From an uncultured Eubacteriales bacterium (GTDB lineage Bacteria > Bacillota > Clostridia > Lachnospirales > Anaerotignaceae): 17,238 nucleotides of DNA. The notes beneath the pieces were generated by a model. The model ran no database searches and was not told where the DNA came from. It saw only the letters and a list, made by a program, of their open reading frames with translations. The stretch spans positions 1 to 17,238 of the forward strand of contig CAKQPE010000035.1 of NCBI GenBank assembly GCA_934256695.1, read 5' to 3'. Each line of letters opens with the position of its first letter. The stretch's first letter is position 1. Below are positions 1 through 6,676 of this stretch, piece by piece. A program made the position numbers and the translations under genes.

Positions 1-768
1 ATGCTCGGCCTTAACAAACCATTTGTTGTACGATACATTGATTGGATAATAGGGTGCCTTCACGGAGATTTCGGCATAAGCTATGTAAATCCGGCAAGAA
101 CCGTTTCGGGAGAAATTTTACGCTGCCTCCCTGCAACACTTCAGCTTGCGGGAGCATCTTTTATAATCGTTATTGTTTTAAGTGTGCCTATAGGTTTTTT
201 GTGTGCCGTAAACAAAGACGGATGGTTTGACAAGATTATGAGAGGCATTGTGTTTGTTACAACGGCAATGCCGCCTTACTGGGTAGGACTTCTTCTTATG
301 TGGGGAATAAGTGTTAAGCTGGGACTTTTGCCTACAAACGGAAGTGGAACGGCAAAGCATCTTCTTCTTCCGGCATTTACCGTAGGATTGAGCTATATAT
401 CTACATATATAAGACTTATACGAAACAATATGCTGGAAAATATGAAGCAGGATTATGTGCTTTATGCAAATGTAAGAGGACTTCCTCAAAAATCAATATG
501 GGTTAAACACGTACTTAAAAATTCAATGCATACCTGTATAGTTGCTATGGGTATGAGTATACCTCAGCTTATTTCGGGAACTATTGTTGTTGAAAACGTG
601 TTTTCCTGGCCCGGTCTCGGAACGCTTTGCATAAGTTCCATATTTAACCGTGATTATCCGGTAATACAGACATATGTTTTGCTTATAGGTGTACTTTTTG
701 TTGTTTTTAATCTTGTGTTTGATATTTTGCAGACGGTATCCGACCCAAGATTAAGAAAGGAGAACTAA
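1..768 (+). CDS. ABC importer permease, NikB/DppB/OppB type (5'-truncated by window edge)
   Basis: Inner-membrane permease of a nickel/dipeptide/oligopeptide-type (BPD_transp_1) importer. The visible 255 residues begin at a motif (GLNKPF...HGDFGISY) that normally lies about 55-60 residues into the roughly 310-residue family. The first transmembrane helix is therefore missing and the ATG at position 1 is probably an internal methionine. Several hydrophobic helices follow, then the cytoplasmic EAA-type coupling loop (about residues 155-175, YANVRGLPQKSIW), and the C-terminal family signature ENVFSWPGLG with a terminal SDPRLR. The stop is 3 nt before the next permease, so this is the upstream part of a four-gene operon. 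The solute-binding protein should lie further upstream, outside the window. Family assignment is secure. The substrate is not readable from a permease. Confidence 0.92.
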   Translation: MLGLNKPFVVRYIDWIIGCLHGDFGISYVNPARTVSGEILRCLPATLQLAGASFIIVIVLSVPIGFLCAVNKDGWFDKIMRGIVFVTTAMPPYWVGLLLMWGISVKLGLLPTNGSGTAKHLLLPAFTVGLSYISTYIRLIRNNMLENMKQDYVLYANVRGLPQKSIWVKHVLKNSMHTCIVAMGMSIPQLISGTIVVENVFSWPGLGTLCISSIFNRDYPVIQTYVLLIGVLFVVFNLVFDILQTVSDPRLRKEN

Positions 769-771
769 AAA

Positions 772-1596
772 ATGGGAAAGCGATTTTTGGCAAACAAAAC
801 AGCCATTTTTACCACTGTTGTTGTATTGATTGTTGCATTGATAGGCGTATTTGCTCCGTTAATTGCACCTAATGATCCTTTTGAAACAAATATAATAAAT
901 AAATTTGCGGACTACAGTTTACAGTATCCTTTAGGCACGGACCAGCTTGGCAGATGTGTACTTTCAAGAATGATATACGGCATACGCCCCACATTGGGAC
1001 TTGCCGCACTTACAATGCTTGGTACTATAAGCCTTGGTGCCGTTTTAGGAATTATGGCAGGATATTTCCGAGGAATAGTGGAAGAAATAATAATGCGTAT
1101 AGTTGATATTATGCTTTCTTTTCCAAGCCAGATAATGGTTTTTGCGGTAGTTGCTCTTTTGGGTGTAAGCGTACAAAATGTTATTATAGCCAATGTATTT
1201 ATAAAATGGGCATGGTATGCACGTATGATACGTACAGGAGTAATGCAGTACCGAGATAAAAACTTTGTCCAGTTTTCACGCTGTGTCGGTATGCCGGAAA
1301 GATATATACTTTTCAGACATTTGCTGCCTTCCATAACATCCGATTTGGCTGTTTTGGCATCTCTTGACATAGGCTGGGCAATAATAAACATATCTACTCT
1401 TTCATTCCTTGGTCTTGGTGTACAGGCACCTACACCGGAATGGGGAGCAATGCTTAACGAGGCAAAAGAGGTTTTAACAAGCAACCCTACCCAGATGATT
1501 GCACCGGGAATTGCCATAGTTGCCCTTGTATGCTGCTTTAACTTAATGGGTGATGCCCTTAGAGATGTGTTGGATCCAAAGGAGGTAAAACAATGA
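772..1596 (+). CDS. ABC importer permease, NikC/DppC/OppC type
   Basis: Second permease of the heterodimeric channel (274 aa, a normal length for NikC). An N-terminal helix at about residues 10-33 is followed by a short extracytoplasmic segment ending in PLGTDQLGRCVLSR, the conserved DxxGRD-like stretch of this family. The BPD_transp_1 helices follow. The EAA-type coupling motif SFLGLGVQAPTPEWGAML sits at about residues 212-229, and the terminal GDALRDVLDP is a hallmark of the C subunits. The start ATG at 772 is preceded by AAAGGAG at 756-762. The gene ends by overlapping the first ATPase gene (ATGA overlap at 1593-1596), implying translational coupling. No sequence anomaly was seen. Confidence 0.94.
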   Translation: MGKRFLANKTAIFTTVVVLIVALIGVFAPLIAPNDPFETNIINKFADYSLQYPLGTDQLGRCVLSRMIYGIRPTLGLAALTMLGTISLGAVLGIMAGYFRGIVEEIIMRIVDIMLSFPSQIMVFAVVALLGVSVQNVIIANVFIKWAWYARMIRTGVMQYRDKNFVQFSRCVGMPERYILFRHLLPSITSDLAVLASLDIGWAIINISTLSFLGLGVQAPTPEWGAMLNEAKEVLTSNPTQMIAPGIAIVALVCCFNLMGDALRDVLDPKEVKQ

Positions 1597-2414
1597 TACC
1601 TGTTTTAGAACTTGAAAATATCTGTGTAAAACTTCATGGACATAAAAAGGAAACAGATATAGTAAAAAATATATCGTTTTCGGTAAAACCGGGAGAGTGC
1701 CTTGGAGTTTTGGGAGAATCCGGAAGCGGAAAATCAATGACGATGAAAGCGGCAATGGGACTTTTGGATAAAAATTTTAAAATAAGCGGAAGTGCTAAGT
1801 TTAAAGGCGGAGAACTTATAGGCAAAAGTGCAGAAGAATTGAGAAAGCTCAGAGGCTCAAAGGTCGGTATTGTTTTGCAGAATCCTATGACCTGTTTTGA
1901 TCCTCTTTACAGAGTCGGAAACCAAATTTCAGAAACCTTTTCTGCCCATAATAATTGGAACGGCAGAGAAATATATGACCGTTCAATAAAAATGCTTGAG
2001 AAAATGCAGATAAGAAATCCCAAAGAGGTTATGGAAAAGTACCCACATCAGCTTTCGGGCGGTATGCTTCAGCGTATAATGATAGGCATAGCAACGGCAA
2101 TGACTCCGGATTTAATTATAGCCGATGAACCTACAACTGCCATTGATGCAATTACGCAGTACGAAATTTTAAATGAATTTGTAAGAATAAAAAACGAACA
2201 TAAAACGGCGATGATTTTTATTTCTCATGACCTTAACGCAATTTCAAAGGTATCAGATAAAATTGTTGTTTTAAATAAAGGTGAAGTTGTTGACAGAGGA
2301 GACTTTGAACATATTCTCCATCATGCAACGGATTCATATACAAGGCTTTTGATTGAAAAAAGAACAGATGTAATGAGAAAATACAATGCGGCATTAAAAG
2401 GAAGTGAAATATAA
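1593..2414 (+). CDS. ABC importer ATPase, NikD-like short form
   Basis: Cytoplasmic ATPase subunit of the importer, 273 aa. Walker A is GESGSGKS at residues 41-48, the Q-loop is Gln96, the ABC signature LSGGMLQ is at 154-160, Walker B is LIIADE at 174-179 followed by PTTAID, and the switch histidine lies in FISHDL near residue 210. The protein ends about 50-60 residues earlier than DppD/OppD proteins (about 330 aa) and so lacks their C-terminal oligo_HPY extension. That short form is typical of NikD-type subunits. The start overlaps the upstream stop, with AAAGGAGGT at 1580-1588. The length argument favours a metal-chelate or nickel importer over oligopeptides, but this is inference. Confidence 0.93.
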   Translation: MIPVLELENICVKLHGHKKETDIVKNISFSVKPGECLGVLGESGSGKSMTMKAAMGLLDKNFKISGSAKFKGGELIGKSAEELRKLRGSKVGIVLQNPMTCFDPLYRVGNQISETFSAHNNWNGREIYDRSIKMLEKMQIRNPKEVMEKYPHQLSGGMLQRIMIGIATAMTPDLIIADEPTTAIDAITQYEILNEFVRIKNEHKTAMIFISHDLNAISKVSDKIVVLNKGEVVDRGDFEHILHHATDSYTRLLIEKRTDVMRKYNAALKGSEI

Positions 2415-2416
2415 AG

Positions 2417-3211
2417 ATGTTAAATGTAAGCAATGTTAATGTAAGCTTTCGCAGTGAAAGAAAGGATAAAATTTTCGGCTATACCAAACAGCAGGTGCTT
2501 TTTGATATAAATTTTAATATTAAAAAAGGAACTTGTCTCGGAGTTTTGGGAGAATCCGGCAGCGGAAAATCTACAATGGGAAGGGTTATATGCGGTTTGC
2601 TGAAGCCGGAAAGCGGAGAGGTTATTCTTGACGGAGTTTCGGTATATAAAGACAAAAAAGGCATTAAAAACCTGCAAAATAAATTAAGTATAGTTTTTCA
2701 GGATTACACAACATCGGCAAATCCACGTTTCAGAATAAAAGATATTATAAAAGAAGGACTTACCGTACGCCAAAGAAGGGAAAAGGTAAGACTTAATTTT
2801 AAAATTGAAACGGAAAAACTTTTAAAATTAGTCGGACTTTCGGAAAATTTTGCCGAAAGATTTCCACACGAGCTTTCCGGCGGACAGCTTCAAAGAGTAT
2901 GCATAGCAAGAGCGGTAGCCTGTAATCCGGAGATAATACTTTTTGATGAAGCAATTTCTTCTCTTGATGCACATACACAGGTGCAGATTATGGATCTTTT
3001 AAGAGAACTAAAAGAAAAGCTTTCACTTACATATATTTTTATAACCCATGATCTTACATCTGTTACATATCTTTGTGATAATGTTCTTTTCCTTTATAAA
3101 GGCAAAATAGCCGAATATCTTCCGGTAAACAGAATAAGTGAGGTAAAAGATGAGTATGCAAAGCGTCTTTTGGAATCAATAGTTGTATTCGATACAGAAG
3201 AAACGGCATAA
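2417..3211 (+). CDS. ABC importer ATPase, NikE-like short form
   Basis: Second ATPase of the importer, 264 aa, completing the permease-permease-ATPase-ATPase order. Walker A is GESGSGKST at residues 45-53, the Q-loop is in VFQDYT near 95, the signature LSGGQLQR is at 153-160, and Walker B is IILFDE at 173-178. The D-loop segment reads DEAISSLD where most relatives have DEPTSALD. This conservative variation keeps the catalytic glutamate. The switch histidine is in FITHDL. The gene starts 2 nt after the preceding stop, with only a weak purine-rich Shine-Dalgarno (GGAAGTG), so coupling to the upstream ATPase is likely. Like its partner, it lacks the long C-terminal oligopeptide-transporter extension. 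It is the last gene of the operon and is followed by a strong terminator. Confidence 0.93.
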   Translation: MLNVSNVNVSFRSERKDKIFGYTKQQVLFDINFNIKKGTCLGVLGESGSGKSTMGRVICGLLKPESGEVILDGVSVYKDKKGIKNLQNKLSIVFQDYTTSANPRFRIKDIIKEGLTVRQRREKVRLNFKIETEKLLKLVGLSENFAERFPHELSGGQLQRVCIARAVACNPEIILFDEAISSLDAHTQVQIMDLLRELKEKLSLTYIFITHDLTSVTYLCDNVLFLYKGKIAEYLPVNRISEVKDEYAKRLLESIVVFDTEETA

Positions 3212-3284
3212 GTTTTTGATATAAGTGGATTTGTGCCTATGACATCTTGTGAACAGAGTCTCTTTTGAAATTTCTTCAAACAGC

Positions 3285-3322
3285 AAAAACCCTTGTAAAA
3301 TCAATGTTTTACAAGGGTTTTT
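3285..3322. terminator. Bidirectional intrinsic terminator between the ABC operon and rubrerythrin
   Basis: A perfect 16-bp stem (3285-3300 with 3307-3322) has a 6-nt loop. The stem runs AAAAACCCTTG...CAAGGGTTTTT, so each strand ends in a T-run. It lies between the convergent ABC operon (stop at 3211) and the rubrerythrin gene (stop at 3353) and can serve both. Confidence 0.92.
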
Positions 3323-3352
3323 AGTGTTTATTAACTGAATGTGTATCTTAAA

Positions 3353-3895
3353 TTATTTGAAGTATCTGTTGTAAAGACCCTGGAATGCCTTTCCGTGTCT
3401 TGCTTCGTCACGAGCCATTTCATGTACTGTATCATGGATAGCGTCAAGGTTAGCAGCTTTTGCTCTCTTAGCAAGGTCTGTTTTGCCTGCTGTAGCACCG
3501 TTTTCAGCGTCAATTCTAAGTTCAAGGTTTTTCTTTGTTGAATCTGTTACTACTTCGCCAAGAAGTTCAGCAAACTTAGCAGCGTGTTCTGCTTCTTCGT
3601 AAGCAGCTTTTTCATAGTACATACCAACTTCAGGATAACCTTCTCTATGAGCAACTCTTGCCATTGCAAGGTACATACCAACTTCTGTACATTCACCTTC
3701 AAAGTTAGCTCTGAGATCAGCCATAATGTCTTCGCTTGAACCCTGAGCAACACCTACAACATGTTCAGCAGCCCATTCAAGTTCGCCTGTCTGCTCTTTG
3801 AATTTTTCCTTAGGAGCTTTACAAACAGGGCAGAAATCAGGAGCCTCATTACCAACATGAACATAACCACAAACTGAACAAACAAATTTTTTCAT
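3353..3895 (-). CDS. rbr: Rubrerythrin, rubredoxin domain first (reverse rubrerythrin)
   Basis: Non-heme diiron peroxidase that reduces hydrogen peroxide (and in reverse rubrerythrins also oxygen) with electrons from NADH through a redox partner. It is an oxidative-stress enzyme of anaerobes. The 180 residues begin with a rubredoxin-like domain whose iron ligands are Cys6, Cys9, Cys22 and Cys25 (CxxC-x12-CxxC). The ferritin-like diiron domain follows (about 55-178), with metal-binding stretches around Glu68/Glu71, EEAEH (100-104) and EMARDEARHG (159-168). This domain order is the reverse of classical rubrerythrin, where rubredoxin is C-terminal. AAGGAGG at 3905-3911 sets the start. The gene is monocistronic with its own consensus promoter and PerR/Fur-like boxes upstream. 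Confidence 0.95.
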   Translation of the reverse strand: MKKFVCSVCGYVHVGNEAPDFCPVCKAPKEKFKEQTGELEWAAEHVVGVAQGSSEDIMADLRANFEGECTEVGMYLAMARVAHREGYPEVGMYYEKAAYEEAEHAAKFAELLGEVVTDSTKKNLELRIDAENGATAGKTDLAKRAKAANLDAIHDTVHEMARDEARHGKAFQGLYNRYFK

Positions 3896-3939
3896 AATTT
3901 TAGTCCTCCTTAGATATATCTTTTAATTCGTTTAAATAA

Positions 3940-3968
3940 CAATAATTATTATCTGATAATTATTATAT
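3940..3968 (-). promoter_or_regulatory. Two tandem PerR/Fur-like boxes over the rubrerythrin promoter
   Basis: Two 15-bp boxes overlap by one base, with centres 14 bp apart. Box 1 (3954-3968, minus-strand ATATAATAATTATCA) overlaps the -10 and matches 12 of 14 fixed positions of the PerR consensus TTATAATnATTATAA, and also 12 of 14 of the Fur consensus TGATAATnATTATCA. Box 2 (3940-3954, AGATAATAATTATTG) matches 10 and 11 of 14. PerR control of rubrerythrins is known in clostridia, so PerR is the favoured regulator. The AT-rich background lowers confidence. Confidence 0.6.
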
Positions 3969-3990
3969 ATAACTAAATGTATTCTGTCAA
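3962..3990 (-). promoter_or_regulatory. Consensus sigma-A promoter of rubrerythrin
   Basis: Reading the minus strand, TTGACA (3985-3990) and TATAAT (3962-3967) are separated by exactly 17 nt, a perfect housekeeping promoter. Transcription should start near 3955. Promoters this strong usually need a repressor, and the overlapping boxes listed separately fit that. Confidence 0.9.
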
Positions 3991-4110
3991 TACTTTTGAA
4001 CAAAAAAATATAAAAAATTAAGTTTGTCTTGGCTGATTTTAATTACTGTAAAGTAATTATATACAATAAATATGTTTATAATTTCTTATTTTTTGGTATA
4101 GAAAAAAGTT

Positions 4111-4156
4111 AAAAAATAAAAGAGAGAAATTCACTTTTTGAAATTCTCTCTTTTAT
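4111..4156 (-). terminator. Intrinsic terminator of the P-type ATPase gene
   Basis: A 13-bp stem (4116-4128 with 4144-4156; AAAAGAGAGAA against TTCTCTCTTTT) is followed on the minus strand by a T-rich run (TTTTATTTTTTAA). It lies 25 nt beyond the ATPase stop codon. Confidence 0.88.
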
Positions 4157-4180
4157 CTGACAGATGTTATGAAATATGGT

Positions 4181-6043
4181 TTAATTTTTATTTGTGTATG
4201 TTAATAAAAATGCCGAATTAATAATTACAAACACAGAACCGGCATTATGTACCAATGCACCTATTATGGGATTTAATATGCCTGTCATGGCAAGGATTAT
4301 TGCTGTAAAGTTAAGCAGCATTGAAAATATTAGATTGAATTTGATTTTTTTCATCATATATTTTGACAATGAAAATAAATGCGGAAGTTCTTTAATATCA
4401 TCATTTATAAGTGTTATATCTGCTGCTTCAACTGCTATATCGCTTCCGTCACCACCCATTGCAATGCCGACAAGAGCTTTTTTTAATGAAGGAGCATCGT
4501 TAATACCGTCACCAACCATACACACAAAGTTTTTATTTATTTGAAATTTATCAATAACGGATAATTTATCTTTAGGCAGACAGTTTGAATACACTTCTTT
4601 AATTCCTAATTTGTTTGCTATTTGATTTGCCGTTTCTTTATTATCACCTGTAAGAAGAACAGGGGTAATTCCCAAATGCAATAACCTTGATATGGTTTCT
4701 TTGCTGTCATTTCTTAGTGAATCCGACAATGCTATAATTCCGGAAAGAATATTGTCTAATGTAATATAAGCAACGGTCATGCCTTTCGGAATATTATCAG
4801 ATACAAGGTTAGCTGTTTTGATTGACATTTCCGATAAAAGAGCCTCGTTTCCGACTCCTATATTTTTACCTTCAACTACAGCCATTATGCCTTTTCCGGG
4901 TATCATTTTAAAATCTGTTGTTTCCGGAAGTTTTTTTGCATTGATTTTTTTGTAACAGTTGACTATTGCTTTTCCCAACGGATGTTCAGAATTTTTTTCT
5001 GCCGAGGCAGTATATAAATATAATTCTTCATCGGTATATTTATCTGTTAAAGATTTTACAAAAACAACATTAAGCAGTCCGGTTGTCAGAGTGCCGGTTT
5101 TATCAAAAGTAACTTTTTTTACTTTTGAAAGTCTTTCAAGAGCATCGCCTTCTTTAACAAGAAATCCATGCTTTGTAGCGTTGCCGATGGCAGCCATAAT
5201 AGCTGTAGGTGTTGCAAGAACAAGTGAGCAGGGGCAAAAGACTACTAATATAGTTACTGCACGAATTGGTTCTTTTGTAATTATCCATGTAAGAATTGCC
5301 GAGGCAAGGGCAATTATAACAATCCAAGTAGCCCATTTGTCTGCCAAACCAACTATTTTTGCTTTACTTGCATCGGCTGATTGTACAAGTTTAATCATTC
5401 TTTGGATAGATGAGTTTTCACCGACTTTTGTGGCCTTCATTTCAAAAGCACCAAACTGGTTGACTGTACCGGACATTACGCTGTCACCGACTGATTTATC
5501 AACAGGAAAGGACTCACCGGTCATGGCAGATTGATTTATTGAAGTTTGACCTTTTACAATGATTCCGTCTACAGGTATTGTTTCTCCCGGAAAAATTTTA
5601 AGTATATTGCCGATTTTTACATTTTCGGCAGGAACGATAGTTTCGTTATTGTCATTTATTATTCTGGCAGTTTGCGGTGTTAGATTAATGAGTTTTTCTA
5701 TTCCTGTTTTTGCTTTGGTGACGGTAATATCTTCGAGCAATGCACCGAGCTGCATTATAAATGCAACTTCTCCGGCGGCAAAATCTTCATTTATACATAT
5801 TGCGGCAATAAGTGCCAATGAAACAAGGACATCGGCTTTAATATCAAATGATGTAACAATGCCTATTACAGCTTCGGCTATGATGGGGATACCGCTAAGA
5901 ATAATAGCAATCCATGCTATATTAAACGGCAGGTTTGGAAATACATTTAAAATGCTTAACAGTAATGCAAATCCGGAAATGGCAAGAATAATTATATCTT
6001 TTTTTATTCCGCCTAATGAAAGTAAATATTCTATTTTTTTCAT
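4181..6043 (-). CDS. P1B-type heavy-metal translocating ATPase without N-terminal metal-binding domain
   Basis: Membrane pump that drives a soft metal ion out of the cytoplasm through a phospho-aspartate cycle. At 620 aa it is short because it begins directly with the transmembrane helices and has no HMA (CxxC) domain. Visible motifs are TGES at 175-178, the CPC membrane metal site at 270-272, DKTGT with phospho-acceptor Asp314, SEHPLG at 352-357, and GDGINDAP at 511-518. The last helices carry LLNFT (576-580) and HNAGS (599-603). The copper-pump signatures (YN...P and MxxSS) and the Asp of zinc/cadmium pumps are not seen, so the metal is uncertain. The start is the ATG at 6043 behind AAAGGTGG, not the upstream in-frame ATG at 6112, which lies inside the promoter. 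Its own promoter with CsoR-like operators precedes it. Confidence 0.92.
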   Translation of the reverse strand: MKKIEYLLSLGGIKKDIIILAISGFALLLSILNVFPNLPFNIAWIAIILSGIPIIAEAVIGIVTSFDIKADVLVSLALIAAICINEDFAAGEVAFIMQLGALLEDITVTKAKTGIEKLINLTPQTARIINDNNETIVPAENVKIGNILKIFPGETIPVDGIIVKGQTSINQSAMTGESFPVDKSVGDSVMSGTVNQFGAFEMKATKVGENSSIQRMIKLVQSADASKAKIVGLADKWATWIVIIALASAILTWIITKEPIRAVTILVVFCPCSLVLATPTAIMAAIGNATKHGFLVKEGDALERLSKVKKVTFDKTGTLTTGLLNVVFVKSLTDKYTDEELYLYTASAEKNSEHPLGKAIVNCYKKINAKKLPETTDFKMIPGKGIMAVVEGKNIGVGNEALLSEMSIKTANLVSDNIPKGMTVAYITLDNILSGIIALSDSLRNDSKETISRLLHLGITPVLLTGDNKETANQIANKLGIKEVYSNCLPKDKLSVIDKFQINKNFVCMVGDGINDAPSLKKALVGIAMGGDGSDIAVEAADITLINDDIKELPHLFSLSKYMMKKIKFNLIFSMLLNFTAIILAMTGILNPIIGALVHNAGSVFVIINSAFLLTYTNKN

Positions 6044-6059
6044 AATATAAACCACCTTT

Positions 6060-6103
6060 CTATACCTATGGGGGTATAGATATATTATACCTATAGGGGT
6101 ATA
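6060..6103 (-). promoter_or_regulatory. Two CsoR-type G-tract operators
   Basis: Two near-identical 18-bp boxes lie 25 bp apart: 6086-6103 (plus strand TATACCTATAGGGGTATA) in the -35/-10 spacer, and 6061-6078 (TATACCTATGGGGGTATA) in the transcription start/leader region. The TACC...G-tract...GGTA pattern flanked by AT is what CsoR/FrmR-family repressors bind. A CsoR-family gene is the next gene upstream, which supports local control of the ATPase. Confidence 0.82.
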
Positions 6104-6112
6104 TGCTGTCAA
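6084..6112 (-). promoter_or_regulatory. Consensus promoter of the metal ATPase gene
   Basis: On the minus strand TTGACA (6107-6112) and TATAAT (6084-6089) are separated by exactly 17 nt. The spacer is occupied by a CsoR-type operator. This is an ideal repressible promoter. Confidence 0.9.
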
Positions 6113-6159
6113 TTAAAAAACACATCAAATATGATAAAATTTATCAGCCTTGATGTGTT
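6112..6159 (-). terminator. Intrinsic terminator downstream of csoR
   Basis: A 10-bp stem (6119-6128 with 6150-6159, AACACATCAA/TTGATGTGTT) encloses a second small stem and is followed on the minus strand by TTTTTTAATT. It ends csoR transcription immediately before the ATPase promoter, and its T-run directly precedes that -35 box. The two genes are therefore separate transcription units. Confidence 0.85.
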
Positions 6160-6189
6160 ATAAGTATAAGTTATAGTTTATGTTTTTGA

Positions 6190-6462
6190 TTATTGCATAT
6201 TTGCAAATCTTTCTATTGCTTTAGTAAAATTTTTTATTTCTTCCTCGTCTCCACTGGCAAGAGCATCTTTTATACAATGGTTAATGTGGCCTTCAAGAAC
6301 TATTTGACCGCATTTGTTTAATGCAGATTTTGCGGCATTTAGCTGCGATAAAACATCTTCACACGGAATATCATCGTCAATCATACGGTCTATAGCTTGA
6401 ACTTGTCCGATAATTTTTTTTAATCTTCTGTGAAGATTGTCAGAGTCCATACACTGTTTCAT
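6190..6462 (-). CDS. csoR: CsoR/FrmR-family metal-sensing repressor
   Basis: All-helical, DNA-binding repressor that releases its operator when it binds metal. It is 90 aa from the ATG at 6462, which has AAAGGAG at 6471-6477. The in-frame ATG at 6507 has no ribosome site and lies in the promoter region. The copper ligand triad of CsoR proteins is present as Cys34, His59 and Cys63 (the H-x3-C spacing of CsoR). That separates it from persulfide sensors, which lack the histidine, and from RcnR/FrmR proteins, which use an N-terminal histidine. Early residues RRLKKIIGQVQAIDRMI are the usual helix-1 signature. The aromatic residue often preceding the first cysteine is a proline here. The likely target is the adjacent ATPase promoter, and copper(I) is the predicted effector. 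Confidence 0.9.
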   Translation of the reverse strand: MKQCMDSDNLHRRLKKIIGQVQAIDRMIDDDIPCEDVLSQLNAAKSALNKCGQIVLEGHINHCIKDALASGDEEEIKNFTKAIERFANMQ

Positions 6463-6499
6463 TCTAAATTCTCCTTTCCTTAATATATCATATAAAATA

Positions 6500-6528
6500 T
6501 GATACATAAAAATTATAATAACGTCAAA
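6500..6528 (-). promoter_or_regulatory. Promoter of csoR
   Basis: Minus-strand TTGACG (6523-6528) and TATCAT (6500-6505) are 17 nt apart, each one base from consensus. The -10 coincides with one arm of an 8-3-8 palindrome at 6487-6505 (TATCATAT/ATATGATA), a possible operator unlike the G-tract CsoR sites. Confidence 0.65.
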
Positions 6529-6554
6529 CTATAATTTGCAGATTTTAAATTACA

Positions 6555-6617
6555 GTCGTTTATGATAAAATTTTAATGCTATTAATAAAAATATAAATTT
6601 TTATATCATGTAACGAC
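6555..6617. repeat. Long-range imperfect inverted repeat upstream of the M16 peptidase gene
   Basis: The arms are 6555-6567 (GTCGTTTATGATA) and 6604-6617, whose reverse complement is GTCGTTACATGATA. They match except for T versus AC in the middle. The 36 nt between them are almost pure A/T. The right arm ends 10 nt before the -10 box of the M16 gene, so it could be a paired protein-binding site. No gene reads through it on the plus strand, and a terminator role is unlikely. Confidence 0.5.
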
Positions 6618-6627
6618 TTGATTTTTA

Positions 6628-6636
6628 TGATATACT
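6628..6636 (+). promoter_or_regulatory. Candidate extended -10 promoter of the M16/YgjP operon
   Basis: TGA followed by TATACT forms an extended -10 (TGn-TATAAT, one mismatch) about 40 nt before the start codon. No good -35 is visible at 17 nt. Support is moderate. Confidence 0.45.
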
Positions 6637-6676
6637 TAATATTAATTAATCCAAAAACAATTCAAAGGGGAATTAT

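Noticed and set aside
912..1517. 201-aa minus-strand open frame inside the second permease gene
   Set aside because: It is a shadow of the permease, with no ribosome site and no family features.
4959..6050. Long plus-strand open frames (191 and 163 aa) opposite the P-type ATPase
   Set aside because: These are antisense shadows of a gene whose catalytic motifs are all intact. They lack ribosome sites and recognisable domains.
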